A stretch of 51,254 bases of DNA from Myxococcus sp. CA023 (lineage in GTDB: Bacteria; Myxococcota; Myxococcia; Myxococcales; Myxococcaceae), in contig NZ_JAAEAH010000071.1 of assembly GCF_010998615.1 (NCBI RefSeq), positions 1 through 51,254 of the forward strand, given 5' to 3'. The translations under genes were made by a program, and so were the position numbers. Below, one piece after another: positions 25,551 through 34,310 of the stretch. The first letter of the stretch is position 1, and each line of letters begins with the position of its first letter. Below the pieces are notes generated by a model. That model worked only from the letters and a program-made list of their open reading frames with translations, did not search any database and was not told where the DNA came from.

Positions 25551-27266
25551 ATGCGGTCACAACGGTTGTCACGAGAGCCAGCGGAGCGGGGATGGTGGTG
25601 GCGCCCGGTGGTGCTCGGGCTGGTCTTGAGCGGGGCTGCTGGCTGCGAAGGAACCATCTCCAACCCGGAGGGCCCCGGTGGAGGGCCCGGCCCCGGTACG
25701 CCCCCGCCCACCGCCATCGAGAAGCCAGCCCCGTCCGTGCGAATGGCGCGCCTGACGCACGTGCAGTGGACGAACAGCGTGCAGGAGCTGCTCAGGCTGG
25801 ACGCACCGCCCACCACGCTGGCGGGCACCTTCCGCGCGGACCCCGCCCAGAGCGGCTTCCTCTTCGACAACGATGCGCGCGCCCTCTCCGTCGACGAGGC
25901 CCTCTGGGGCGCCTACCAGCGCGCCGCCGCTGAACTCGCCGGCCAGGTGACGACGGACGCGACGAAGCTCGCGCGCCTTTTGCCTCCGTCGGCCGCCACC
26001 GGCGAGGAGCGCGCCCGCGCCTTCGTGGAGTCCTTCGGCCTGCGCGCGCATCGGCGCCCGCTGACGTCCGAAGAGGTGGAGAGCTACCTCGGGCTGTACC
26101 GCCAGGGGCCCCAGGCCTACGCGGACATGTCGGCCTTCGAGGGTGGCATCCGGCTGGTGATTGAAGCCTTCCTTCAGTCGCCCCACTTCCTCTACCGCGT
26201 GGAGCGCAGCACGCAGGCCGTGCAGGACCGGGTGCCGCTCGACGACTACGAAGTGGCTTCGCGACTGAGCTACGGCCTCTGGAGCGCCATGCCGGACGAC
26301 GCCCTGTTCGCCGCCGCGAGCGAGGGCACCCTGCACTCCCGCGAGGGCGTCGCCACACAGGCACGGCGCATGCTCCAGGACGCGCGCTCGAACAAGGTGG
26401 TGGAGGCCTTCCACCGCACCCTCTTCGACGTGCCCCGCTATGCCGCCATCCGGCCCTCCCTCACGCGCTACCCGCAGGTGTCCGAGCGCCTCGGGGAGTA
26501 CGCGGCTCAGGAGACGACCCTTTTCGTCCAGGACGTCGTCTTCTCCCGCAAGGGCGGCTACAGCGACCTGCTCACCTCGCCGGCCACCTTCGTCAACGAC
26601 GAGCTGGCGCGCGTCTACGGGCTGAGTGGCACGTTCACCGCCGACTTCGTCCCCGTGACGCTGGACTCGCGCGAGCGCAAGGGCGTGCTCACCCAGGTGG
26701 GCTTCCTGGCCTCGCACGCAACGTCGGTGGACCCGGACCCCATCCACCGCGGCGTCTTCGTGTCCGAGCGCATCATCTGCCGGAAGATTGGCGCGCCGCC
26801 GGCCAACATCCCGCCGCTCCCCGCCCCCCAGGGCCGCACCAATCGTGAGGTCGTCGCCTCGCACACCGAAGCGCCAGGGACTGCGTGCGCCAGCTGCCAC
26901 TCGAACCTCATCAACCCGCTCGGCTTCCCCTTCGAGAACTTCGACGCCATCGGCGGCTACCGCACCACGGACAACGGACATCCGGTGGACGCCAGCGCGT
27001 CTCCCAACATCAACGGAGAGACGGTGTCGGTGCGCGACGCGCTCGACCTGGCGGACGCACTCGCGGCCAATGAAGCGGTGCATGCGTGCTACGCGAAGCA
27101 CTGGGTGGAGTACCTCCACGGGCGCCCGTCCGCCCACGAGGATGTGCCGCTGGTGGAGCGGCTCGGAAAGCTGTCGAAGGCGGGCAACCTGTCCATCGTC
27201 GACCTCGTCGTGGAGGTCGTCACCAGCGAGGGCTTCGTGAATCGCCACCCGGGGGAGCTGCCATGA
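25551..27266 (+). CDS. DUF1592/DUF1588/DUF1585 lipoprotein, second copy
   Basis: 571-residue exported protein, paralogue of 13690-16017 but shorter. Signal (WWWRPVVLGLVLSGAAGC) with lipobox Cys, Gly/Pro linker, then DUF1587/DUF1592 (MARLTHVQWTNSVQELL...; ALWGAYQRAAAELA; LRAHRRPLTSEEVESYL) and DUF1588/DUF1585 with CASCHSNLINPLGFPFENFDAIGG carrying the CxxCH. It lacks the N-terminal CxxCH domain of the first copy. The start is uncertain: ATG at 25551 places the signal peptide sensibly; earlier ATGs at 25527 and 25530 are possible. The stop overlaps the DUF1552 gene by four bases (ATGA). By eye GATC is absent here, in sharp contrast with the other pair. Confidence 0.82.
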   Translation: MRSQRLSREPAERGWWWRPVVLGLVLSGAAGCEGTISNPEGPGGGPGPGTPPPTAIEKPAPSVRMARLTHVQWTNSVQELLRLDAPPTTLAGTFRADPAQSGFLFDNDARALSVDEALWGAYQRAAAELAGQVTTDATKLARLLPPSAATGEERARAFVESFGLRAHRRPLTSEEVESYLGLYRQGPQAYADMSAFEGGIRLVIEAFLQSPHFLYRVERSTQAVQDRVPLDDYEVASRLSYGLWSAMPDDALFAAASEGTLHSREGVATQARRMLQDARSNKVVEAFHRTLFDVPRYAAIRPSLTRYPQVSERLGEYAAQETTLFVQDVVFSRKGGYSDLLTSPATFVNDELARVYGLSGTFTADFVPVTLDSRERKGVLTQVGFLASHATSVDPDPIHRGVFVSERIICRKIGAPPANIPPLPAPQGRTNREVVASHTEAPGTACASCHSNLINPLGFPFENFDAIGGYRTTDNGHPVDASASPNINGETVSVRDALDLADALAANEAVHACYAKHWVEYLHGRPSAHEDVPLVERLGKLSKAGNLSIVDLVVEVVTSEGFVNRHPGELP

Positions 27267-28687
27267 AGCTGAGTCGCCGGATGGTGTTGAAGGGCCTGGG
27301 CGGGACGATGCTGAGCCTGCCGTTTCTCGAGGGGCTGATGCCGAGGACCGCCCGCGCGGCGGACTCGGGGGGGCTGCCGTACGCCATCTTCTTCCGGCAG
27401 GCCAACGGCGTCGCCTCGGCCCAGACGACGTCGGAGCTCGGCGCAGAGCCGGAGCGCTTCTGGCCGCGCACCCTGGGTGCGCTCACCGCGGAGAGCATGG
27501 CCGGGCGGGCCGTGGGCGTGCTCGATGACCACCGCGCGCGCCTGCTGCTGGTGCGCAACGTCAACATGAAGGACTACAACTACGGGGACGGCCACGCCCG
27601 CGGCGCCATGCAGGGGCTGACGGCGCAGGGCCCCGTGGTGGAGGGCGCGGGCGGCGGCTCCGAGTCCGCGGGCGAGTCCATCGACCACCGCATCGGCCGC
27701 GAGCTCAATCCGCAGCAGCGTGACTCGCTCGTCTTCTACGCGGGCCGGCGTGGCGGCTGGCTCGGGGGGCCCTGCCTCTCCTACCGGAGCAGCAACGTGC
27801 GCCGGGCCGCGCTGCATGACCCGTGGAATGCGTACCAGACGATGATTGGCGGCCCGGGAGGACTGACTCCCGAGGCTCGCGAGCAGCTCCTCGTCCGGCA
27901 GCGCAGCGTGAACGACCTGGTGAAGGCCCAGCTCCAGGCGCTCCAGCAGCGTCCCGAGCTGAGCGCGTCCGACCATGAGCGCTTGGACCTGCACCTGTCC
28001 AACGTCCGGGACCTGGAGGTCGCCCTGAGCTGCCGCATGCGCGCGGACCAGGAGCTCATCCTCCAGCAGCAGTCGCCCGGCTATGACAGCACGGACGGTA
28101 CCGAGGTGCTCGCCACCGCCAGGCTGCACATGGACATCGCCGTGATGGCGATGGCGTGCGGCACCAACCGCGCGGCCGTCATCCAGGTGGGCAATGGCAA
28201 CGACGGCGACACGCGCTACCGCAACCCGGACACGGGGCAATTGATGGAGAACTTCCATTACGTGTCCCACCGTCGCTCGTCGCACGACTCCAGCGGCGGC
28301 ATCATCACGGGTTCGGACCTGCTGCACCACCACGTGGACGTGCAGTTCGCGAGCGCCTTCAAGCACCTCCTGGACCGGTTGGTGGCCTACCAGATGCCGG
28401 ACGGAAAGCGACTCATCGAGCACGGCGTGGCTGTCTGGTACAACGACCTGGGCAACGGGCCGGCTCACTCGGCGCGCAATGTGCCCTTCGTCCTGGCGGG
28501 GAGCTGCAATGGCTTCTTCAAGCAGGGCGTCTACGTCGAGGCGTCGGGCGGCGGCAATCCCAACCACAACCGGATGCTGAACACGATTGGCACCGCCGTG
28601 GGGCTGAGGAACGCGGCCGGCGGGAACCTGGACGACTTCGGCGACCCGTCGCTGACCAAGGGCGTGCTCTCCGAGCTCATCGCCTGA
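27263..28687 (+). CDS. DUF1552 family Tat-exported protein, second copy
   Basis: 474-residue protein with a Tat signal (MKLSRRMVLKGLGG ... ARAAD) and the DUF1552 domain: YAIFFRQANGVASA, GDGHARGAMQGLT, SNVRDLEVALSC, AVIQVGNGNDGD, FHYVSHRRSSHDS and a C-terminal PNHNRMLNTIGTAVG. It is translationally coupled to the preceding DUF1592 gene (ATGA overlap). Presumed periplasmic partner of that cytochrome-like lipoprotein; reaction unknown. A 13-bp hairpin terminator follows at 28699. Confidence 0.85.
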   Translation: MKLSRRMVLKGLGGTMLSLPFLEGLMPRTARAADSGGLPYAIFFRQANGVASAQTTSELGAEPERFWPRTLGALTAESMAGRAVGVLDDHRARLLLVRNVNMKDYNYGDGHARGAMQGLTAQGPVVEGAGGGSESAGESIDHRIGRELNPQQRDSLVFYAGRRGGWLGGPCLSYRSSNVRRAALHDPWNAYQTMIGGPGGLTPEAREQLLVRQRSVNDLVKAQLQALQQRPELSASDHERLDLHLSNVRDLEVALSCRMRADQELILQQQSPGYDSTDGTEVLATARLHMDIAVMAMACGTNRAAVIQVGNGNDGDTRYRNPDTGQLMENFHYVSHRRSSHDSSGGIITGSDLLHHHVDVQFASAFKHLLDRLVAYQMPDGKRLIEHGVAVWYNDLGNGPAHSARNVPFVLAGSCNGFFKQGVYVEASGGGNPNHNRMLNTIGTAVGLRNAAGGNLDDFGDPSLTKGVLSELIA

Positions 28688-28698
28688 GTGGACGATTG

Positions 28699-28733
28699 CG
28701 ACCTGCTCCAGTGTCCTGCGCTGGAGCAGGTCG
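28699..28733 (+). terminator. Intrinsic terminator hairpin
   Basis: Perfect 13-base-pair stem CGACCTGCTCCAG with complement 28721-28733, 9-base loop, followed by ttcagg, 11 bases after the DUF1552 stop. Confidence 0.75.
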
Positions 28734-28926
28734 TTCAGGCAGCGTGACCACGCTGTCCGTGGAGTTGGGGCAAGCGCACCGGGACAGAGCACGGCGAAGC
28801 GTTACGAATCTTCGGAGGAGCGATTCAGCATCACCTCAGCCCGGACCGCACGCCCGGCCCAGTAGCGTCATGCGGCTGATGCGCTCGTGACGCAGCGACC
28901 GGATTCAGGGGAGACATGGCGGACGA

Positions 28927-29166
28927 CGTATAGGCGGGATAGAGGCCCTGTTGAGGGTGAGGGCTGGAGCGGAGGGGCCGAGGAGGGCCGCTGACGGGGC
29001 CTCCCGTGCGATGCCCCTGGCCGGTGGACAGGAACCCCTTGGGGTACACGCCTGCCCAGGCCGCGCTCCCATCAGGTGCGTGGCAGGAGCCGCCAGCCTG
29101 GTGGCTATCTTGCACCTCAACACCACGCGGCTTGGGGTGGCCCTCGTGCCGGGGCCAACCTCGCAC
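28927..29166 (+). repeat. Dispersed repeat, copy B (240 bp)
   Basis: Starts CGTATAGGCGGGATAG and ends GGGGCCAACCTCGCAC; nearly identical to copy C at 50363-50610 apart from scattered substitutions and an 8-base length difference near 29031. I see no terminal inverted repeats and no credible gene: the frames it contains are preserved only because the DNA is. It lies between the second DUF1552 gene and the broken 3' end of an amidohydrolase gene. Confidence 0.85.
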
Positions 29167-29237
29167 AGGCCGTGGGCAAGCCCAGGTGCTCCAGAACCCG
29201 GGGGCCCCCTTCACGTATGCCAGCTGATGCGCGAGCG

Positions 29238-29795
29238 CTACCGTCTTCCGGCCCCAGCCAGGCGCGCCACGAAGCGGGTCCGCATGGCCGCGTCTGGGGC
29301 GCGATCCACCAGGGCTTCGAGGATGCCGACCGTGGGCACCAGGAAGACACCCTTCTGGCGGATGAGCTCCAGGGCCGCGCGGTCCGCGTTGTGGCCATGC
29401 TCGATGGAGTCCGCGCCCGCGGCGAGTGCATTGCGGATGCCCTCGGGCGTCATCGCGTGGACGGCCACCTTGCGCTTCGCCTTGTGCACCTCGCCGATGA
29501 TGACGCGCAGCTCGTCGACGGTGAGCGTGGGCGTGGCCCAGTCCGCGTAGACCTTCAGCAAGTCCACGCCCTGCCCCAATTGCTCACGTGCGGCGCGGCG
29601 GGCCTCCTCCACCCCGCTGACGAACTGCGCTCCCGTGGGCAGGTCCTTCACGTCGGGAGAGGTGCCAAACGGGTGGTAGGCGCCCACCGTCGCGATGCCA
29701 CGGGTGGCCACCAGCATGCGAGGCCCCTCCACGAGCCCCTGGCGGATGGCGTCGCGCAGGGCCACGTCGGCGAAGCCGCTGCCCTCGTTCTCCAG
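29238..29795 (-). pseudogene. Internal fragment of an amidohydrolase
   Basis: About 186 codons of a metal-dependent amidohydrolase (imidazolonepropionase/prolidase-like clan). It reads NEGSGFADVALRDAI, GPRMLVATRGIATVG, LLKVYADW with the bridging-lysine region, VAVHAMTPEGIRNALAAGADSIEHGH with two metal His, and VFLVPTV. The N-terminal HxH metal site and the catalytic-Asp C-terminal region (each over 100 residues) are missing, so it cannot be active. Its upstream end is a junction near 29795 without a start; its downstream end lies about 70 bases from repeat copy B. Family normal length is about 420 residues. Confidence 0.75.
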
Positions 29796-30010
29796 GGGCA
29801 AGCCGCTTCACGAAGCCTCCGAAGGGAATCAGGGACGCGGCGCAGCGTAGCGTGCGGCGCGTTCAGGACACGACACACTCTCTCAGAACTCTGAGGGTTC
29901 AACGGCCGCGAGCCTCAGATCTTCGAGGAGCCATTCCGCTTCGGATTCGGGTAACACTTCGTGGTGCGACAGGGGCCGGCTGTCTCGTGACTCCATTGGG
30001 AGGGGGAACC

Positions 30011-31027
30011 ATGTCCTGGAAGCACCCTGGCTCACTCACGCTGCTCACGCTCTGCCTGGCCGCCTGTGGAAGCCCCACGGGCAACGAGTCTCTCCACGCC
30101 GAGGGCGCGGCACTCGACACACCTGACGTGCAGCAGCCCGCAGGAGCGGCCCCGGAGCAGCCCGAGCCCCGCGGGCCGCGCACCCTCGTGGTGCCCAAGC
30201 ACTACGACACCATCCAGGCCGCCATCGACGCCGCACAGCACGGGGACACGGTGTACGTCGCGCCGGGCGTCTACTCCGAGCACGTCGTCCTCAAGAGCGG
30301 CATCCGGCTCATCGGCGCGGGCGCGCCCATCACCCTCTGGGACGGCCTGGGCGAGCCCTTCAACCTCATCGACTACTCCGGCGCCAGCGACGTGGAGATC
30401 TCCGGCTTCACCTTCCGGAACGTGGGCTCCGACACGTGGTGCACGATGACGTCCGACCTGGACCGCTGGTGCGGCGGCAACTGGTACGCCTCCGCCATCT
30501 TCGCGGACGGCCATGACGCGACGACGTCCGCGCTCGTGACGAACAACATCTTCGAGGGCAACGGCACCGGGGTGCTGCTCTACTTCCACGCGCTCGCGGA
30601 CGTGCGCCGCAACCTCTTCTGGAGGAATGACTACGCGCTCGCCTTCAACCACCTCCAGGACGCGGCGGTCGTCGAAGAGAACATCTTCTGGAAGAACACC
30701 TCGCTCGCCCTCGGCGTGCAGGCGGGCCAGGTCGACATCCGGCGCAACGTCATCGCCGGCTCGGCCGTGGGCCTCAGCCACATGTACATGCAGACGGGGG
30801 ACATCCGCTGCAACGTCTTCTTCCAGAATGACCAGCACGTCGCGGAGACCCACGCCGTCCCGCCGCGCGTCGTCCTGGGTGAGAACGGCAACGTGGTGCT
30901 GGAGCCGCTCTTCAGGGACGCCGACGCGGGCGACTTCCGCCTCCGCCCCGACTCGCCGCTGAAGCTCGCCGACTGCCTGGGTGACGTCGACGTCACCTTC
31001 GAGGGCCTGGGGCTCGTGGCCCCCTGA
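30011..31027 (+). CDS. Right-handed beta-helix lipoprotein (NosD/pectate-lyase-like)
   Basis: 338-residue lipoprotein. The ATG at 30011 follows GGAGGGGGAACC. Signal MSWKHPGSLTLLTLCLAAC with lipobox LAAC (Cys 19). After a Pro/Glu linker (to about 60), the DUF1565-like start IQAAIDAAQHGDTVYVAPGVYSEHVVLKSGI leads into regular parallel beta-helix coils (VEISGFTFRNVG, TNNIFEGNGTGVLL, VRRNLFWRNDYALAFN, VEENIFWKN, IRRNVIAGS). Such proteins bind or cleave polysaccharides; I see no obvious catalytic set. Intact, although both flanks are scarred by gene fragments. A weak long-loop inverted repeat follows at about 31036-31080. Confidence 0.85.
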   Translation: MSWKHPGSLTLLTLCLAACGSPTGNESLHAEGAALDTPDVQQPAGAAPEQPEPRGPRTLVVPKHYDTIQAAIDAAQHGDTVYVAPGVYSEHVVLKSGIRLIGAGAPITLWDGLGEPFNLIDYSGASDVEISGFTFRNVGSDTWCTMTSDLDRWCGGNWYASAIFADGHDATTSALVTNNIFEGNGTGVLLYFHALADVRRNLFWRNDYALAFNHLQDAAVVEENIFWKNTSLALGVQAGQVDIRRNVIAGSAVGLSHMYMQTGDIRCNVFFQNDQHVAETHAVPPRVVLGENGNVVLEPLFRDADAGDFRLRPDSPLKLADCLGDVDVTFEGLGLVAP

Positions 31028-31109
31028 GACGAGGACGCCGCCAGCCCCACCCGGTTGGACTCACGGGGGCGCTGGCGGCGTGCGTGGAACGGAAGCTCCG
31101 TTCCGCCTC

Positions 31110-31350
31110 TCAGCCGTGCGTCGCCGGCCGGGGCTCGTTGGTGCGAGGCGGGTGCGGGCCCGACTCGGCATCCGGCTTCTTCCCCAGCCTCGCTCCCACC
31201 CGCGTCTTCATCCGGTCCGCGATGACGTAGAAGGCGGGCACCACCAGCAGGCTGAGCACGGTGGACACGGACAGGCCGCCGAGCACGGCGATGGACATGG
31301 GCGCGCGCGTCTCCGCGCCCAGCGCCAGCGCCGCCATCATCGTCGCGGTG
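31110..31350 (-). pseudogene. C-terminal remnant of an RND efflux pump (AcrB/CzcA type)
   Basis: About 80 codons: MMAALALGAETRAPMSIAVLGG, then STVLSLLVVPAFYVIADRM and a charged tail to the stop, the last membrane helices of a heavy RND exporter (normally over 1000 residues). Upstream it joins directly onto IS66 tnpC sequence at about 31350, so the rest of the pump gene was deleted or displaced by IS66-linked recombination. Confidence 0.75.
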
Positions 31351-31356
31351 GCCAGA

Positions 31357-31636
31357 ACGCTTGAACCGCGTGGCGAATCTCTCGCGCCGGGGCCTCCTCG
31401 GCTTACCGGGCCGCCCGCTGCTGGCGCTTCTGCTTCGCGGCCTCGGCCCGGGCCGCCGTCGACACCGCATCCCCTCGCAGCTCAGCGGACACCGTCGGCA
31501 ACTTCTCCGCCCTGCGGCCGAAGACGTGGCGCTCCAGCGTCGCCATCTTCGCTTCCAGCGACGTCAGGCGCTCCTTGAGTTCCTCCGCCTCCTCGCGCCA
31601 GGGGCAGAAGTGCTCTTGAGGTAACTCGCGCGGCAC
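31357..31636 (-). pseudogene. Truncated IS66 tnpC (transposase) N terminus
   Basis: Begins at a GTG (31636) with a coiled-coil-like leader (WREEAEELKERLTSLEAKMATLERHVFGRRAEKL), the IS66 TnpC N-terminal signature. The frame stops at 31403 after KQKRQQRAAR; in another frame the sequence continues as APAREIRHAV, typical of the next TnpC block, so there is a frameshift as well as truncation at about 31350. TnpC is normally about 500 residues. Confidence 0.75.
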
Positions 31637-31682
31637 GCAGCCTCAACACGCCGCCGCCGCACCTCGTCCCGGACCAGGCCTG

Positions 31683-32048
31683 TCAGGTCCCCGTGCGCCC
31701 GGGAGGCGTCCAGGCGGGCTGACGCCGCACCTGGGCCAGGTCAATGCCGTCCAGCAGCATCGCCAACTGCGTCGCGTCCAGGTGCACCGTCTGCGCGCCC
31801 GCGTCCACCGGCGGCAGCCGGAATCTCCCCGCCTCCAGTCGCTTGTACTGCAGCACGAAGCCGCCTCGGCTCCACGTCAACACTTTGACTCTGTCGCCCT
31901 TGCGCGAGACGAAGGCGAAGAGGTGGCCCGAGTAGACGTCCTCGCCCCACGCGGCGCGCACCAGCGCCATGAGGCCGTCTATCGACTTGCGCATGTCCAC
32001 CAGCCCAGTCGCCAGCACCACGCGCACCGAGGCAGGCAGGGCGAACAT
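31683..32048 (-). CDS. tnpB: IS66 family accessory protein TnpB
   Basis: 121-residue IS66 Orf2 (TnpB): ALPASVRVVLATGLVDMRKSIDGL, then AAWGEDVYSGHLFAFVSRKGDRVKVL and WSRGGFVLQYKRLEAGRF. Full-length. Required for IS66 transposition, molecular role not fully known. It follows tnpA by 3 bases and precedes the broken tnpC. Confidence 0.92.
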   Translation of the reverse strand: MFALPASVRVVLATGLVDMRKSIDGLMALVRAAWGEDVYSGHLFAFVSRKGDRVKVLTWSRGGFVLQYKRLEAGRFRLPPVDAGAQTVHLDATQLAMLLDGIDLAQVRRQPAWTPPGRTGT

Positions 32049-32051
32049 TCC

Positions 32052-32390
32052 TCACCGCCCCAGCGCCGCGACGAGGCGGGCCACGTACTCCACGTCGGTG
32101 CCGGAGGCGAATCGCAGGCGCGCACCGCTGGCCAGCTCCACCTCCAGCAGCGCCGTGCTCGGCTGCGACACGCCAGCCACCTCCACCAGCAGCAGGCGCA
32201 CCGTCTCAGCATGCTCAGTCTGCTGACGTCGCCGCCGATACCCCCACGACTGCAGCGTGCTCAGCCGCACGCCTCGCTGCGCGGAGAATACCTTTTGCGT
32301 CAGTCCGCTCGCCTCGAAGGCCTCAGCCCCCCGCCACCATTCCAGCTTCGACATGCACGCCAGGGTCCACGGCGCCGACTCCTCACTCAA
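32052..32390 (-). CDS. tnpA: IS66 family accessory protein TnpA
   Basis: 112-residue protein with SKLEWWRGAEAFEASGLTQKVFSAQRGVRLSTLQSW, the helix-turn-helix-like core of IS66 TnpA, and a C-terminal VELASGARLRFASGTDVEYVARLVAAL block. Probably starts at the ATG at 32390 or at the internal MSKLEWW. Intact. Confidence 0.85.
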   Translation of the reverse strand: MSEESAPWTLACMSKLEWWRGAEAFEASGLTQKVFSAQRGVRLSTLQSWGYRRRRQQTEHAETVRLLLVEVAGVSQPSTALLEVELASGARLRFASGTDVEYVARLVAALGR

Positions 32391-32614
32391 CGTCTCTCAG
32401 CACGTCCTTGGCCGGACGGATACGGATCGACCTGCTGCCAGTAGAGGTGCGGGTCCACTTGGAAACACGCGGAGAGCAGGCTGCTCACGCGCGAGGAGAT
32501 TGCATTCATACGCCGCTCGCTGGACACCACCGGCCATTCCCTTCGAACTTCCGGCCCATTCCTCCCGTGCGCCTCCCATGCGAAATGCCACCCCTTTGAG
32601 GAGGCCGTGTGCCC

Positions 32615-34252
32615 ATGAGAGTCGTCGTCGACCTCACCCGCTGCCAGGGGTATGCGCAGTGCGCCTTCCTTGCGCCGAGCGTGTTCAGGATGCAGAGCGG
32701 GGATGCGCTGCTGTACGACTCCAACCCCGACGACGCCCTTCGTGAGCAGATCAAGCGAGCCGCTGCGGCGTGCCCCGTCCAGGCCATCCACATTGGCGGG
32801 ATGGGCACCCTGGCGGCGATGCAGAAAGAGCCTGCACAGCGACGGAAGCCCAGGGGGCCCGTGCGTCTCACCGACGCGGAAGCGGCGTTCAAGCGCGGTG
32901 GCCGCATCGTTATCGTCGGCGCATCCCTGGCCGGGTTGACTGCCGCCCTCATGCTCCGCACCCAAGGCTTTGCTGGGTCGTTGACCCTCATCGGGGATGA
33001 GGCCTACGACCCGTACGACCGGCCGCCGCTCTCCAAGCAGGTCCTGACAGGTTGGGTGAGGGCAGACCACACCCTATTGCCTTACAGCGACGAGCTCGAT
33101 GCGGACTGGCACCTGGGAGTCCGTGCCATGGGACTGGACCTGGCCGGCAGGCAGGTCCTCCTTGCTGATGGGAACAGGGTCCAGTTCGACCGGTTGCTGA
33201 TTGCGACGGGGGCGCGTGCCCGGCCGTGGCCCAACGACGCGGAGGCGTCGCTGGAGGGCGTAGAGGTGGTGCGCACCCGCGACGATGCGGCCCGGCTGCA
33301 GCGCCGTCTGGCCGCCAGACCCGGCCGGGTTCTGGTCATCGGCGGCGGGTTCACCGGCTCGGAGGTCGCCTCCGCGTGCCGCGAGCTGGGTCTGCCGGTG
33401 ACCGTCACGGAGCGGGGGGCCACTCCACTGGTGGGGGCGCTCGGCGGGGTTGTCGGGGCGGTCGCAGCCGCCTTGCAACGCGACCATGGCGTCGACCTGC
33501 GCTGCGGCGTCACCGTCACGCGGCTGGAGGGGGATGCAAACGGGAGGCTGCGGCGCGCCCACTTCTCCGACGGCTCGACACTGAACGTCGACGTGGCCGT
33601 GGTCGCGCTAGGGGCGATCCGCAACGTGGAGTGGCTGCGCGGCTCGGGGCTGGCGGTGACTCGATGGGGGGTGGCCTGTGATGCGGCCTGCCACGCGTTC
33701 GACATCAACGGCCTGGTGACCGGGAACATCTTCGTCGCCGGGGACGTGGCCCGCTGCCCTCACCCGATTTACGACTACCAGTTCCTGTCCCTCGAGCACT
33801 GGGGCAACGCGGTCACCCAGGCTAAAATTGCGGCCCACAACATGCTCAGCCCGGAAGCGGACCGCTGGCCACACCTGGCCATCCCCACCTTCTGGTCCAC
33901 ACAATTCGGCGTCAGCATCAAATCGGTGGGTGTGCCGACCTTCTCGGACGCGCTCGTCATCACCCAGGGCTCACTCGCCGAGCGCCGATTCGTCGCCGTC
34001 TACGGCTACAAGGGGCGTGTCACCGCCGCGGTCGCTTTCGACCAGCCCAAATGGCTGGAGTTCTACCAGGGCTTAATCGATGCGGCCGCGCCGTTCCCGC
34101 CCGCCTTCCGCACCGTCCATCAGCCCGCTGAGATGCGGCCCGTCCCTCCCGAATTTCCGAAACGGGCCGTGTCCGAGCACGAGGCCACCGTCATGGTCAC
34201 CGGCCGTGAACCCTACGAGCGGCGGGTCCGGTGGGTGTACCGGCACCTTTGA
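32615..34252 (+). CDS. Fused ferredoxin-ferredoxin reductase
   Basis: 545-residue single-chain electron carrier. Residues 1-60 are a [3Fe-4S]-type ferredoxin with C10, C16 and C53 (Cys-x5-Cys and a distal Cys-Pro), the kind that feeds bacterial P450s. Residues from about 95 are an FAD/NAD(P)H reductase of the pyridine-nucleotide-disulfide class: FAD site VIVGASLAGLTAA, the YDRPPLSK block, NAD(P) site VLVIGGGFTGSEVA (about 240-253) and the second FAD motif NIFVAGDVAR. The two are usually separate genes. I prefer ATG 32615, 10 bases after AGGAGG; a GTG two codons earlier is possible. The P450 gene follows 58 bases downstream, so this is presumably its redox partner. Confidence 0.88.
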   Translation: MRVVVDLTRCQGYAQCAFLAPSVFRMQSGDALLYDSNPDDALREQIKRAAAACPVQAIHIGGMGTLAAMQKEPAQRRKPRGPVRLTDAEAAFKRGGRIVIVGASLAGLTAALMLRTQGFAGSLTLIGDEAYDPYDRPPLSKQVLTGWVRADHTLLPYSDELDADWHLGVRAMGLDLAGRQVLLADGNRVQFDRLLIATGARARPWPNDAEASLEGVEVVRTRDDAARLQRRLAARPGRVLVIGGGFTGSEVASACRELGLPVTVTERGATPLVGALGGVVGAVAAALQRDHGVDLRCGVTVTRLEGDANGRLRRAHFSDGSTLNVDVAVVALGAIRNVEWLRGSGLAVTRWGVACDAACHAFDINGLVTGNIFVAGDVARCPHPIYDYQFLSLEHWGNAVTQAKIAAHNMLSPEADRWPHLAIPTFWSTQFGVSIKSVGVPTFSDALVITQGSLAERRFVAVYGYKGRVTAAVAFDQPKWLEFYQGLIDAAAPFPPAFRTVHQPAEMRPVPPEFPKRAVSEHEATVMVTGREPYERRVRWVYRHL

Positions 34253-34310
34253 GCCGAGTGTCGGCAGCCGCGTCACCCCACCCCTCCAACGGACTCAAGG
34301 AGACCGCTTC

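Larger units (their letters stand above)
31350..32400 (-). mobile_element. IS66-family element, truncated at its 3' side
   Basis: Contains tnpA and tnpB intact in the standard IS66 order, then only the start of tnpC before the sequence changes into an RND pump gene. The outer end beyond tnpA (about 32400) is not defined by an inverted repeat I can see. Not expected to move by itself. Confidence 0.8.

Noticed and set aside
28831..29214. Minus-strand protein in repeat copy B (similar frame in copy C)
   Set aside because: The frames persist only as part of the repeated DNA; starts and ends differ between copies, and copy C carries a length change.
32400..32614. A gene between IS66 and the ferredoxin-reductase
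   Set aside because: Short frames on both strands without start sites or family; probably the IS flank and the promoter region.
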